Positions 38,698 through 47,396 are shown, counted from the stretch's first letter. The stretch: DNA of 64,000 nt from Clostridia bacterium (GCA_009930155.1 RZYX01000001.1:21934-85933), one strand, 5' to 3'. Numbers and translations: made by a program. Notes: generated by a model from the letters alone, not told the origin.

Positions 38698-39012
38698 ATG
38701 GAAATGTGTTATGAAGGTACACTTGCAATGCCAAGCAACTATGTTGTGATGGACAGTGAAGAAATGAGTTACGTTGAAGGTGGAATATCAAAAGGTCAAA
38801 AGGCTGCAATAATAGCAGCAGCAATAGGGGCAGGTGTTGCACTTACTGCTGCACTTGTTGCTGGTCAGATATGGGTCGCTGGATTGATATGTAAATATAC
38901 TTTTGCAGCAGCTGTAACTAAACTAGGAATAACCGGAGTTGCAGGAATTATAGGTGTTTCATTGGGTGTTTCAACGACTACTGTAGTTGCAGCTTTAGCT
39001 TGGGCTTTTTAG
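38698..39012 (+). CDS. Double-glycine precursor peptide (candidate class II bacteriocin)
   Basis: A 104-residue precursor. The leader MEMCYEGTLAMPSN...EEMSYVEGG ends in a Gly-Gly at residues 28-29, the cut site for the C39 exporter coded just upstream. The mature part of about 75 residues is very hydrophobic and Ala/Gly/Val rich, with IIAAAIGAGVALTAALVAG and several small-xxx-small motifs; it has one Cys. It suits a membrane-active unmodified bacteriocin; no modification enzyme is nearby. SD AAAGGATG supports ATG 38698. The product is unlike any I can name. Confidence 0.8.
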   Translation: MEMCYEGTLAMPSNYVVMDSEEMSYVEGGISKGQKAAIIAAAIGAGVALTAALVAGQIWVAGLICKYTFAAAVTKLGITGVAGIIGVSLGVSTTTVVAALAWAF

Positions 39013-39026
39013 GAGAGAGGAATTTT

Positions 39027-39209
39027 ATGAAAATGAATATTACTAAAGTTTCATTCTTAATTATGCTATTATTAATTATATTGTCTTCAATATTAGTTAT
39101 TGTGTTAGCAATAACAGTAAATATAAAATGCATATATCTATTGTTCTTCTTGGCAATATTGACATTGCCATTGAGTATGCTATTTATTGGACATAAAGGG
39201 AAAAAATAA
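39027..39209 (+). CDS. Small two-helix membrane protein (candidate bacteriocin immunity)
   Basis: A 60-residue protein with two hydrophobic helices (about 5-30 and 33-52) and a basic tail HKGKK. It lies 14 nt after the precursor stop with SD GAGAGGA. Size, topology and place match immunity proteins of class II bacteriocins, which guard the producer membrane. That role is inferred only from context. Confidence 0.65.
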   Translation: MKMNITKVSFLIMLLLIILSSILVIVLAITVNIKCIYLLFFLAILTLPLSMLFIGHKGKK

Positions 39210-39253
39210 TTATAATAGTTAACATGAAAAGTAGTTAATTTATTTTCGCATAA

Positions 39254-39295
39254 TATAGTCCATGAGGATAAGTGTTCTTGCACTCATGGACTATA
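39254..39295 (+). promoter_or_regulatory. Intercistronic hairpin in the bacteriocin operon
   Basis: TATAGTCCATGAG (39254-39266) pairs perfectly with CTCATGGACTATA (39283-39295). No T run. It separates precursor and immunity genes from the secretion-accessory genes and may set their ratio. Confidence 0.6.
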
Positions 39296-39401
39296 GAAAA
39301 CTTATATAGCTACTTTGTATTTATTTTAGGTTGTACCCCCTCCCCAATAATGAGAAAAGCAAATAAATCAGGTGATCCTTTTAAATAGGAGTAAAGTTTT
39401 T

Positions 39402-39881
39402 ATGAGTGAATTATTGTTAAAAGATAATATGTGTTTGAAATTGAATAATGTTTTATGCGTTAATGTAGATAAAGAAGAATTGATATATGTTGATAAAATA
39501 GTAGATAAAATGGGAAATTTTATTGTGGCAAATGGGTATAAAGCGATTGGTCCTTTGGTGCAATATACATCTACAAAAACTAATGATTCAGGAGAGGCAG
39601 ATATTCTTTTTCGTTTTATGAGGCAATCAAGTGGATACGTACATAAAATTGAAAAGCCATATAGAATTGAGTCTCAGATTAAAGTTGCTAATTGTATGTA
39701 TTGTCGATATATTGGTACAGAAGATAAGCTTAGATTTGCCTACGACAAAATAAATTTAACAGCCTTTGAAAATGATATATCTTTAAATGGTGATAGCTAC
39801 ACTGTTTTTGTAGACTGTAATGAAGATGATGGTACAATTATTGCTGACGTATTTATGCAACGGGCAGAAAAAGAAAACTAG
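39402..39881 (+). CDS. Protein of unknown function in the bacteriocin operon (possible GyrI-like fold)
   Basis: A 159-residue soluble protein. NGYKAIGPLVQYTST and a late YTVFVDCNEDDGTIIADVFM resemble the two halves of GyrI/AraC-effector-like domains, but the match is weak. No signal peptide. SD AGGAG before ATG 39402. Placed between the immunity candidate and HlyD, so it may be a regulator or chaperone of export; this is conjecture. Confidence 0.55.
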   Translation: MSELLLKDNMCLKLNNVLCVNVDKEELIYVDKIVDKMGNFIVANGYKAIGPLVQYTSTKTNDSGEADILFRFMRQSSGYVHKIEKPYRIESQIKVANCMYCRYIGTEDKLRFAYDKINLTAFENDISLNGDSYTVFVDCNEDDGTIIADVFMQRAEKEN

Positions 39882-39891
39882 GTGTAAATTT

Positions 39892-41019
39892 ATGAATAAA
39901 CAAATCAAATCAATGGATCAACTAAAGGACAGCCGCCTGTTATATGAAAAAAAGGTACCTCGATTTGGATATATAATTTTGATAGTAATAACACTATTAT
40001 TGATTGGTGTTGTAATTTGGAGTTTGTACACACCTAAGGTCTATATGATTAAAACTACAGGTATGGTTACAAATGAGAATGCAGGCTATGTTATGCCAGC
40101 ATATACAGGCGAAATAGTTAATAATTATATGTCTGAGGGTAAGATTGTTGAACAGGGTGATGTTTTATTTACAGTTAAGAGTACGGATTATGATTTACAA
40201 GAACAACAACTTAAAAATAATAGTATCATCTATGAAAACAAATTAGCTCAAAGTAATAAATTGGTAAAATCAATCAAAGATGATAAAAATTATTTTGATC
40301 AAACAAACCCAGATGATGCATTATATTACAGTACATACGAAACATATAAGTCCCAAGTTGAACAAAATAAAGTTGATGTCAGTACTTATAAAAATTATGG
40401 GTATACTGACAAGCAAATTGAAGATCAAATGGTTATTAACCAAAATAAAATATCAGAAATTTATTATACCGCAATTAAAACAGCTGAAAGTACGATAGAC
40501 GAGTGTAAAACCCAAATTGCTTCAATAGATGCTCAGATTTCGGCAATTTCCAGTGGACAGAGTGCATATTCGGTTAAAGCTAATTCCTCAGGAGTGCTTC
40601 ATTTGCTTGCTGATTATAAATCAGGAATGGTTGTTCAGACGGCATCTGCCGTTGCAACTATTACACCGGAGAACGATAAAACAATTATTGAAGCCTCTGT
40701 CAGTACTGCAGATATGGCAAGAATGCATAAGGGCGATAAAGTGGAAATGGCAGTTTTCGGTTTAACTCAAACTGTTTATGGAACAATTTCTGGTACAGTT
40801 AAGCAAATAGACAGTAATGTTTCTTCAACTGAAGATGAAAATGGAAAAAGTACAACTGCTTTTAAGATTAAAATATTACCGGATTATTCCTATCTTACAA
40901 GCAAATCCGGAGAAAAAATTAATATTATAAACGGAATGACGGTTGAAGCGAGAATAGAATATGACAAGGTAACTTATTTTAATTATGTATTGGAGAAACT
41001 TGGTTTCTTGGTGAGGTAA
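39892..41019 (+). CDS. HlyD/AcrA-type secretion accessory protein
   Basis: A 375-residue membrane fusion-type protein: short cytosolic N-terminus, one helix (about 27-47), a lipoyl-like half motif (AYTGEIVNNYMSEGKIVEQG), a long coiled coil (about 100-225), the second lipoyl half (VKANSSGVLHLL) and a beta-barrel part. In Gram-positives such proteins partner peptidase-ABC exporters. ATG 39892 is chosen since it begins MNKQIKSMDQL just before the helix. Same operon as the exporter. Confidence 0.88.
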   Translation: MNKQIKSMDQLKDSRLLYEKKVPRFGYIILIVITLLLIGVVIWSLYTPKVYMIKTTGMVTNENAGYVMPAYTGEIVNNYMSEGKIVEQGDVLFTVKSTDYDLQEQQLKNNSIIYENKLAQSNKLVKSIKDDKNYFDQTNPDDALYYSTYETYKSQVEQNKVDVSTYKNYGYTDKQIEDQMVINQNKISEIYYTAIKTAESTIDECKTQIASIDAQISAISSGQSAYSVKANSSGVLHLLADYKSGMVVQTASAVATITPENDKTIIEASVSTADMARMHKGDKVEMAVFGLTQTVYGTISGTVKQIDSNVSSTEDENGKSTTAFKIKILPDYSYLTSKSGEKINIINGMTVEARIEYDKVTYFNYVLEKLGFLVR

Positions 41020-41021
41020 TA

Positions 41022-42188
41022 ATGAGAGTAAAATATAAAAAAATCCATTTACTATGGTTATGTGTAACTATTTTGACAACATGTTTATTTTACATTAGTA
41101 TGACAGCTTATGCATTGGAAGAAACAACAGAAACGACGGAAAGTACGATTGCTGTTACTAATATAGAATTTGCAGACTATGAAAGTGAATTAAATGTGGG
41201 TAAAAGCTTGACTCTTTCCGCTACAGTTTATCCAACTGATGCTTCAGTGCAAACAGTAACTTATAAATCATCTAATACAGACATTGCTACTGTAAGCTCT
41301 TCAGGCGAAGTAAAGGGGATTTCTGCGGGAAAGGTTACTATTTATGCTTCGGCAGGGATTTTTACAAAAGAGATTAATTTGACGGTTACTATAGCAACAA
41401 CAAAAATTTCTCTGAATAGTACCTATGTTGTTTTAAAAACCAATAAAACATTTGCTCTAAAAGCAACTGTTTTGCCATCAAACGCTACTGCTCAGGCTAT
41501 ATCTTATAAATCATTGGATACAAGTGTTGCAGCGGTGTCTGACAGTGGCATAATTAAGGGAGTTTCGTGCGGAAACACCACGATAATGGTTTCTAACTCT
41601 GATACAAGTGTGGCAGTGACTGTTATCATTAATAACAGTCAAAAACCTGATAATAATACTCAAAACATTAGTTCGTCTAATGGTACAGAACAAACAGAGT
41701 ATCCAAGCTCGGTAACATCAAAGAATTATAAAACGCTTTCAAAAGATATGCTGAAATATTTATATCAGAACGGCAAAAAATTAACAGTAACAGGAGAAGG
41801 CTATTCAATAATTATTAAAGGTGAAGATATTGTAAATTACGATAATGAATTTGACACAAACATCGTATTTACCAAAGGAGATAAGGGAATATCCTTTATA
41901 TTGAATAATGGAAAAAACTTATGTGGACCATTAACACTTAAAATCACTGATAATAATATTCATGGTAAGTATTTATACATATATAACGAGACAAACAAAA
42001 AATACAATCTTATAGAAACTGATAATATCAAAGAACTTAAACTTAATACTCCTGGAAAGTATTTGATAACTAAGAATAAACTTTCAAACTATAATGTTAA
42101 TCTTATAGTTATAATTTGTGTATCTGTAGTTATTATAGGATTGTTTATAGTATACATTGTGATTAAAAGAAAATATTGGTTTTGGTAA
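41022..42188 (+). CDS. Cell-surface protein with two bacterial Ig-like (BIG2) domains
   Basis: A 388-residue exported protein: signal peptide (about 1-31), two BIG2 repeats (about 45-120 and 123-200; each with a TLSATVYP / ALKATVLP strand and a SSNTDIATVS / SLDTSVAAVS strand), a Ser/Asn linker, one more beta domain and a C-terminal helix with KRKYWFW. It starts 3 nt after the HlyD stop with GTGAGG. It may anchor or assist the exported peptide. The last 35 bases of the gene recur at 49400-49434. Confidence 0.82.
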   Translation: MRVKYKKIHLLWLCVTILTTCLFYISMTAYALEETTETTESTIAVTNIEFADYESELNVGKSLTLSATVYPTDASVQTVTYKSSNTDIATVSSSGEVKGISAGKVTIYASAGIFTKEINLTVTIATTKISLNSTYVVLKTNKTFALKATVLPSNATAQAISYKSLDTSVAAVSDSGIIKGVSCGNTTIMVSNSDTSVAVTVIINNSQKPDNNTQNISSSNGTEQTEYPSSVTSKNYKTLSKDMLKYLYQNGKKLTVTGEGYSIIIKGEDIVNYDNEFDTNIVFTKGDKGISFILNNGKNLCGPLTLKITDNNIHGKYLYIYNETNKKYNLIETDNIKELKLNTPGKYLITKNKLSNYNVNLIVIICVSVVIIGLFIVYIVIKRKYWFW

Positions 42189-42600
42189 AAAGATATACAA
42201 AATATAATATGTTGTGTGTTGGCGTATTTGCTTACGAACAAGAGCTAAATGCAACCCTTTTGGGAGATAACACGACATGGTACCACTCTTTGATAGTACG
42301 ATGAAAAATTTTTTGCAAGTTGAGTACTCTTGTAGATATAATTTGATTAAATCATTTGAAAAATAAAAATATAGATGTATTTGTTTAAGTAACAGCACGG
42401 AGCAAATCTGTGCTGTTGTTTTATGTTCTCATGCTGATTCCGATTTTTAGCTTTTTACTACTCACATAGAAAATTATGATTGGCAGAAAATTTTCTGATA
42501 TCATAGAAATATCTCTTTCCGGTAATGATTGGTCTGAAGTACGTGATGGTTCAAGTCCGCTATACAAAAATGGACTCGCATCCCTTATTACCACTAAACT
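42154..42600 (+). repeat. Long imperfect direct repeat, copy 1
   Basis: Two blocks, about 42154-42420 and 42450-42600, recur in the same order at 49400-49660 and 49905-50052. Block 1 includes the 3' end of the Ig-like gene; block 2 contains GATGGTTCAAGTCCGCTATA. Between the copies lies the whole Rhs region. Confidence 0.75.
42391..42421 (+). terminator. Terminator of the bacteriocin operon
   Basis: AACAGCAC (42391-42398) and GTGCTGTT (42410-42417) then GTTTTA. The stem is broken in repeat copy 2. Confidence 0.65.
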
Positions 42601-42949
42601 CATAAGAACTGGTAGAAAAAGATGTCATCGGCAGAAATGCCGATGACATAGCCATTTATAAGCCTTTTTTCTCAAAAAATAAGCGTTTTTTTACAAGTCG
42701 TTTCGTGGATGTGAAAACTTTGATTTTCTGCTGTCAGTGTATTGAACTATCACGATTTTATATATAACAAGCACATAAACCAAGTACATAGTGGTAAATC
42801 TAAAAAAGTATCGCCCTTTTTATAAAGTGCTACAAACCCAGTGCTTAAGCCACTTTACGGTGCCCTGTAAAAAGGGCTCTAATCATAACAATCGAATAAA
42901 ATGTAAGTAAGGCCCTGATTTCAACAATAAGAAATCAGGGCCTTTTTTG
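42601..42949 (+). repeat. 349-bp repeat, copy 2 (candidate structured RNA)
   Basis: Matches 29489-29837. The first hairpin is identical; the last hairpin, AAGGCCCTGATTTC (42909-42922) with GAAATCAGGGCCTT (42931-42944), differs from copy 1 at two base pairs that both remain paired. A second hairpin, GCCCT/AGGGC around loop GTAAAA (42862-42877), also keeps pairing. Confidence 0.6.
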
Positions 42950-42961
42950 TTGTTTAAAGAA

Positions 42962-43073
42962 AACCACCGGCTATGCCGGTGGTTCCGTGAAGCTTTAGCG
43001 ATGAATAAAAAATAAAGCTCCTTTTGATATTTATAGTGCGGTCCGACAACTGCACTATAAATATCAAAAGGAG
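42962..43073 (+). mobile_element. IS200 left end with control hairpins
   Basis: AACCACCGGC-TAT-GCCGGTGGTT (42962-42984) is a typical IS200 end hairpin. A 22-bp perfect inverted repeat, 43018-43039 with 43052-43073, includes the GGAG ahead of tnpA and can hide its ribosome binding site, as known for IS200. Confidence 0.85.
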
Positions 43074-43082
43074 GACATTCAA

Positions 43083-43310
43083 ATGAATGACAACAATAGT
43101 TTAGCACATACAACTTGGAATTGTAAATATCATATAGTATTTGCATCAAAGTATCGAAGAAAGATAGCTTATGGAGATTTAAAAGTAGAGATTGGAAAAA
43201 TATTAAGAGAACTATGCACATGGAAAGGCGTAAAAATAATAGAAGCAGAAGTCTGCCCAGATCATATACATATAGTTATGATGGACAAGGTAATATTCTA
43301 TCAGAAATGA
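43083..43310 (+). pseudogene. tnpA: IS200 TnpA transposase, 3' truncated
   Basis: The first ~65 residues are an IS200/IS605 Y1 transposase: TTWNCKYHIVFASKYRRK, then CPDHIHIV with the HUH metal motif. The rest, including the catalytic tyrosine, is missing: at about 43270-43285 the sequence changes into YD-repeat coding DNA. The joint has a TATAGTTATGATGG stretch that fits both sides. So the element is dead. Confidence 0.85.
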
Positions 43311-44063
43311 TTAGAAAAACACCACAGAGTCCAGAGCAAGTTATAAAATCATCAATTTATAATTTGTTAGGTCAGCCTATCAAGCAAACAGATGCAAACG
43401 GCAACACAACAACATACGAATATAATTCAATGGGTAAAATAAGTAAGTTGGTTACATCTGGAGACTCTTCAATAGCAGAAAATAATAAATATTATCAGTA
43501 TAACCAAGTTGGAATGCTCGTTTCCACATGGGATAATTCTGACACAAAGATGGAATATACCTATGACAATCTGGGCAGAAAACTGACACAAACGCAATCA
43601 AAAATAGATGGATCTCAGGCAATTACATTGTCATATAAGTATGATAAGAATGGGAATATAAGATTTTCAACTAATGGTAATGGTGTTGTAACATCATACA
43701 CATATGATTGTTTGAACAGAAAAACAACTGAAACAGTATCAGGTAAGACTACTACATATGCATATGATGCCCAAAACAATTTGTTAACAACAACAGATTG
43801 GAGAGGTAACACATACAAAAATGTATATGATGCATTAAATCGTATAATTAAAAAGCTTGATCCAAATAATATTGTTATTGAAACTCTTACATATAATAAT
43901 GATAGCCTACAAACATCATCAACAGATGCATTGTTACATACAACTTCATTTATTTATGACAGAGATGGAAGACTTTCAACAACAAAAGATCCTGAAAATT
44001 ACACGACGTTGAAAACATATAATAATAATGGTAATATTGTTTATAGGTTCTTGTCATGTAAGT
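43275..44063 (+). pseudogene. YD-repeat (Rhs/WapA-like) protein, internal fragment 1
   Basis: About 260 codons with tandem YD motifs: YTYDNLGRKLTQT, YKYDKNGNIRF, YTYDCLNRKTTETV, YAYDAQNNLLTTTD, NVYDALNRIIKKLD. Such repeats form the shell that encloses a C-terminal toxin. The 5' part is replaced by the IS200 fragment, and the frame ends at a joint near 44064 followed by an immunity-gene fragment. A frame from ATG 43214, within tnpA but in another register, could still make a chimera. Confidence 0.8.
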
Positions 44064-44354
44064 CGACGTGATTTAAATAATGAAAGTTTAACGGATTATT
44101 CATGGTTTCAAGATAATAATAATAATCACCGTGTAGTATGGGGGATATGTGAATCGCAAAGAGCAGAAATAATAACAGTTAACGGAAAAAAGGTGCAAAG
44201 CGAAGAAATAAGGTATACATACAACTGTAAGGAACAAGTTGTATCTTTTTGGTACATAATTCTTGAAAAAGATTTTGACTATAAGGTGAGAAACACAGGC
44301 GATGATTACAACTTGGTAAACGAATGCAGAGTATATCTAGATGAAAATGAATAG
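44064..44354 (+). pseudogene. Fragment of an immunity-like gene, related to 45800-46378
   Basis: Reads DLNNESLTDYSWFQDNNNNH, RVVWG, VNGKKVQSEEIRYTYN and VSFWYIILEK. The later intact gene has HRIVWG, VNDKSVESEELKYNYN and LDFWYVILPE at the matching places. The N-terminal half with the membrane helix is lost. It sits between two pieces of the YD-repeat gene and so marks a former toxin-immunity end. Confidence 0.7.
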
Positions 44355-44363
44355 CAAATAAAA

Positions 44364-44398
44364 AAATCACCGCATTGTATAACGTAATGCGGTGATTT
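44364..44398 (+). terminator. Hairpin after the immunity fragment
   Basis: AAATCACCGCATT (44364-44376) and AATGCGGTGATTT (44386-44398), perfect 13 bp. No T run beyond TTTC. Confidence 0.55.
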
Positions 44399-45084
44399 CA
44401 ACAGGTGCAGATTCATACTACTATAACGGTAATAACCTTGAAAAGAGAGAAACACCTTGGGTTAATGGAGTACAAAAATCAGAAATTGTCAAGCTTTCTA
44501 ATACATATGACAACTTTAATCAGCTCGTACAGAGTGTAACTAACACTGGTGTAAAAGTTGTGAATAAGTATAATGGTGAAGGTTATAGAGTAGAAAAAAC
44601 TATTGTAAACGGAGCAACAACAAAATATCTGTATGAAGGCAATAAAGTAGTAGGAGAGTATGACGCAAACGGTTCTCAAAAAGCTATAAATGTATATGGA
44701 TTAAATCTCTTAATGAGAATAGATGTATTTAACGATTATTACTACATGTATAATGGACATGCAGATGTAACAGCATTGCTTAGTGCGTCAGGAACAGTTG
44801 ATGCAGCATATTATTTTGATGCATTTGGTAATGTGCTGAACAAAACAGGAAGTGTAAAAAACAGTATACTTTATGCAGGTTATCAGTACGATGAAGAAAC
44901 AGGATTATACTATATTAATGCCCGTATGTATGATCCAGCAATAGCAAGGTTTGTTCAGGAGGATACATACAGAGGCAACCCAAATGACCCGCTTTCACTC
45001 AATCTTTATGCGTACTGCAACAATAATCCAATTAAGTATATCGGGACATTCACCAAAAAAAGGAATGCCATTTTTAACTGGTAA
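44392..45084 (+). pseudogene. YD-repeat protein fragment 2: Rhs core end with 8-bp deletion at the DPxGH boundary
   Basis: Carries the conserved Rhs core end: YYYMYNGHADVTALL, YDEETGLYYINARMYDPAIA, RFVQEDTYRGNPNDPLS and YAYCNNNPIKYI. In the sister copy at 46516 this goes on DPSGH. Here 8 bases are missing after 45043, so the frame leaves at KYIGTF and stops. The toxin domain continues in another frame. The piece is cut from fragment 1 by the insert at 44064-44399. Confidence 0.82.
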
Positions 45085-45505
45085 AGCTGAAGTTTACTTT
45101 GACAGTGACCATATGAGAACATTAATGAATGGTTTTTCTGTATATCCTAAGCAGATATTAAAATCTCTAAAACCTAAAACACGAAAAGATATTTTAAGTG
45201 ATGAAGATAAAATGTTTAAAGAGATCAGTTTATATGGAATAGATTTTTCAGGAAATAAATCTGTGGAGATATTAAAGATAGATGTGCTTGGAATCACTGT
45301 TGTACTTGAAGCGTCTTTCGGATATTCAAGTAATGCTATTGCTAATTATGTATTTACATCTAAAGGTCTTGGAGTTGACTTCAATGATCAGAATGGTTTT
45401 GGAGTTTCAAACGGTTATGCTTATACATCAATAACAGTAAAAAGTGGAGGAAACTATACTAATACTTATATAGCAGGTATATACACTAGAAATACTTTAT
45501 TTTGA
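45044..45505 (+). pseudogene. Detached Rhs toxin tip 1 (out of frame)
   Basis: After the deletion, the second frame reads GHSPKKGMPFLTGKAEVYF, then DHMRTLMNGFSVYPKQIL and a C-terminal GGNYTNTYIAGIYTRNTLF before TGA 45503. This is a separate C-terminal domain of about 150 residues, which I do not recognise. The same frame stays open after the TGA through a hydrophobic stretch to 45754. It could only be made from an internal start such as ATG 45066. Confidence 0.6.
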
Positions 45506-45556
45506 GCAACGAAAAAATGTAAATCACCAATATATGATGTTTACGGGGCATTTAGT

Positions 45557-45754
45557 ATGTATGTAAGAATATCACATTTAACAACTATAGCTGGAGCGGC
45601 TGTTGCGGCAACTGCATCTGAATTGGCACCAGTAATTATGCCAATAGTTCAACCGTATATAGCATCTGCAGCCACAGCATTAGGCGTTTCCGGTAGCGCA
45701 ATTGTTTCAATTTTCAATCAATTGTTAAATGGACCAATTCGTTTACCAACATAA
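45557..45754 (+). pseudogene. Hydrophobic 65-codon frame, probable continuation of toxin tip 1
   Basis: MYVRISHLTTIAGAAVAATA...IASAATALGVSGSA: Ala-rich, membrane-like. It is in the same register as the toxin tip, 17 codons beyond its TGA, with no SD of note. Either a small membrane protein or the end of the toxin. Confidence 0.4.
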
Positions 45755-45799
45755 GCTATATAACAATATCATAAATAAAGATTGGAGATAATGTTTAAT

Positions 45800-46378
45800 A
45801 TGAAAATCAAATCATCGAATTCGAAGGCTAGGAAAGGATTAAGAATACTTCTTATAATAGTAGTATTTGTTATAGTAATGATTATCAATGCAAACATGCA
45901 AGTTATTTCTGATACTCCAAGAAACCTTATAGAAAATCAGGGGTTGGGCAATAACGAGATAAAAAATGTATTGTTAGATAAAAATGTTGATGATTTGCCT
46001 GTATTTATTTATACTACTAAGGACGAGTACATGAAAATTGTAGTGTTTGATTTACTGAGAAGGGATACGAGAGCAACAGTTTTAGTTGGATTAAATGACG
46101 AAGATTTAACGAGTGTGACAGATTATATTGACAATAAAAACAAGCATCGTATTGTTTGGGGACTTTCCAATCCAGATGAAACAAAAAATATTACAGTAAA
46201 TGACAAGAGTGTTGAAAGCGAAGAACTAAAATATAATTATAACGGCAAAGAAGTAGTTCTTGATTTTTGGTATGTGATATTGCCTGAAAAAACTAGTTGT
46301 ACAGTTAAAAATCCGTCGTGGGATTATGTAATAGAAAATAATACTATAATATCTTTGGCAATGTACAGTAGCCAATAA
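45800..46378 (+). CDS. Membrane-anchored immunity-like protein
   Basis: A 192-residue protein: basic N-terminus, one helix (about 14-34), then an exterior or cytosolic domain with NKHRIVWGL and VESEELKYNYNGKEVVLDFW. The fragment at 44064-44354 is a close relative. Both lie right behind Rhs toxin-tip sequences, where immunity genes are found, so this is probably immunity to toxin tip 1 or its relatives. ATG 45800 has GGAGA 12 nt ahead; ATG 45791 is possible. Confidence 0.65.
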   Translation: MKIKSSNSKARKGLRILLIIVVFVIVMIINANMQVISDTPRNLIENQGLGNNEIKNVLLDKNVDDLPVFIYTTKDEYMKIVVFDLLRRDTRATVLVGLNDEDLTSVTDYIDNKNKHRIVWGLSNPDETKNITVNDKSVESEELKYNYNGKEVVLDFWYVILPEKTSCTVKNPSWDYVIENNTIISLAMYSSQ

Positions 46379-46431
46379 AAGCAAATGAAGCATTAGTTTT
46401 AAAGGCGGTGCTGACTAAATAAAACGGATAA

Positions 46432-47396
46432 GAGGATACATACGGAGGCAACCCAAATGATCTGCTTTCACTAAACCTTTATGCGTACTGCAACAATAAT
46501 CCAATTAAGTATATCGACCCATCAGGACATTCACCATTCCCTCTTGCAAATGGTGACTATTTTAGCAATGGTAGAAATGCAGGAAAGTACAACCCATATG
46601 TACAGCAAATTCAAACAAGGCTTCAGCAGGTGGGATGCTTAGGATCTTTCTTAGATGCAACTGACGGAAGATTTGGAACAAAAACAAAAAAAGCGGTACA
46701 AGAATATCAAAGAAGAAACGGATTGAAACAAGATGGTTGCGTAGGACCAATAACTTGGAGCTATTTGTTCCCGGATAATGCTAAAAGTTCTACTAAAGCA
46801 AACAGTAGTTCAAGTGGTTCGAGCGGAGCAAATAGTTCATCAAAAATTATTAGTACAGATCAAACAACCACAGACAAAAAACTTCAACAAAGGATTTAGA
46901 TAAGAATAACTCTCATGGAAGTTCAACTAAGAATGAAAAATCAAAGAAGTCGTTTAACTTAAGAGCAGACATATTGGGGATTGTCTTAGATATTGCATTT
47001 ACATTTCTTAGCTCATGGGTTAAAATAGGATATGATTTAATGGGTGAGTGCTTAGAAATATATGCAAAAAAACATGGATTCACTCTCTTTTATAATAAGT
47101 TGCTTAAAGAAGCCGTTCCTAAAATGATAGGACTTTTTAGTACAGGCTTGACATTAATAAGAACTGCAATTTGGAGGGCAACAGGAAATGTTATGGGAAA
47201 TCTTACAACAAGTTTTCTTTCAATGGCATTAGGCAAAGTAACAGATGGGTTGTTTAATATAATTAATCAAAATAATATGGCTCAAGCTTGGCAATTAGCA
47301 ACAAGGTGCTTATCTCTAGGTTCTATGATTGCACTAATTCTTGATTGGGGAACTGACGGCGATCCCTTTAATAACAAAATAGAAATTAAAATATAA
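46432..47396 (+). pseudogene. Orphan Rhs toxin tip 2 (no start; frameshift)
   Basis: Begins right after an in-frame TAA (46429-46431) with EDTYGGNPND, a copy of the Rhs core end, then KYIDPSGHSPFP. Next comes a peptidoglycan-binding-like domain (QTRLQQVGCLG; DGRFGTKTKKAVQEYQRRNG; VGPITWSYLF) and a Ser-rich linker. At the A run 46876-46881 the frame is lost; adding one A restores DKKTSTKDLDKNNSHG and leads into a hydrophobic domain (LGIVLDIAFTFLSSW ... LSLGSMIALILDWGTDGDP) to 47396. It has no start or SD of its own, as in orphan rhs-CT cassettes. Confidence 0.72.

Noticed and set aside
42545..42570. tRNA-like GGTTCAAGTCC in repeat copy 1 (and a variant in copy 2)
   Set aside because: No T stem, anticodon arm or acceptor can be formed; not a tRNA.
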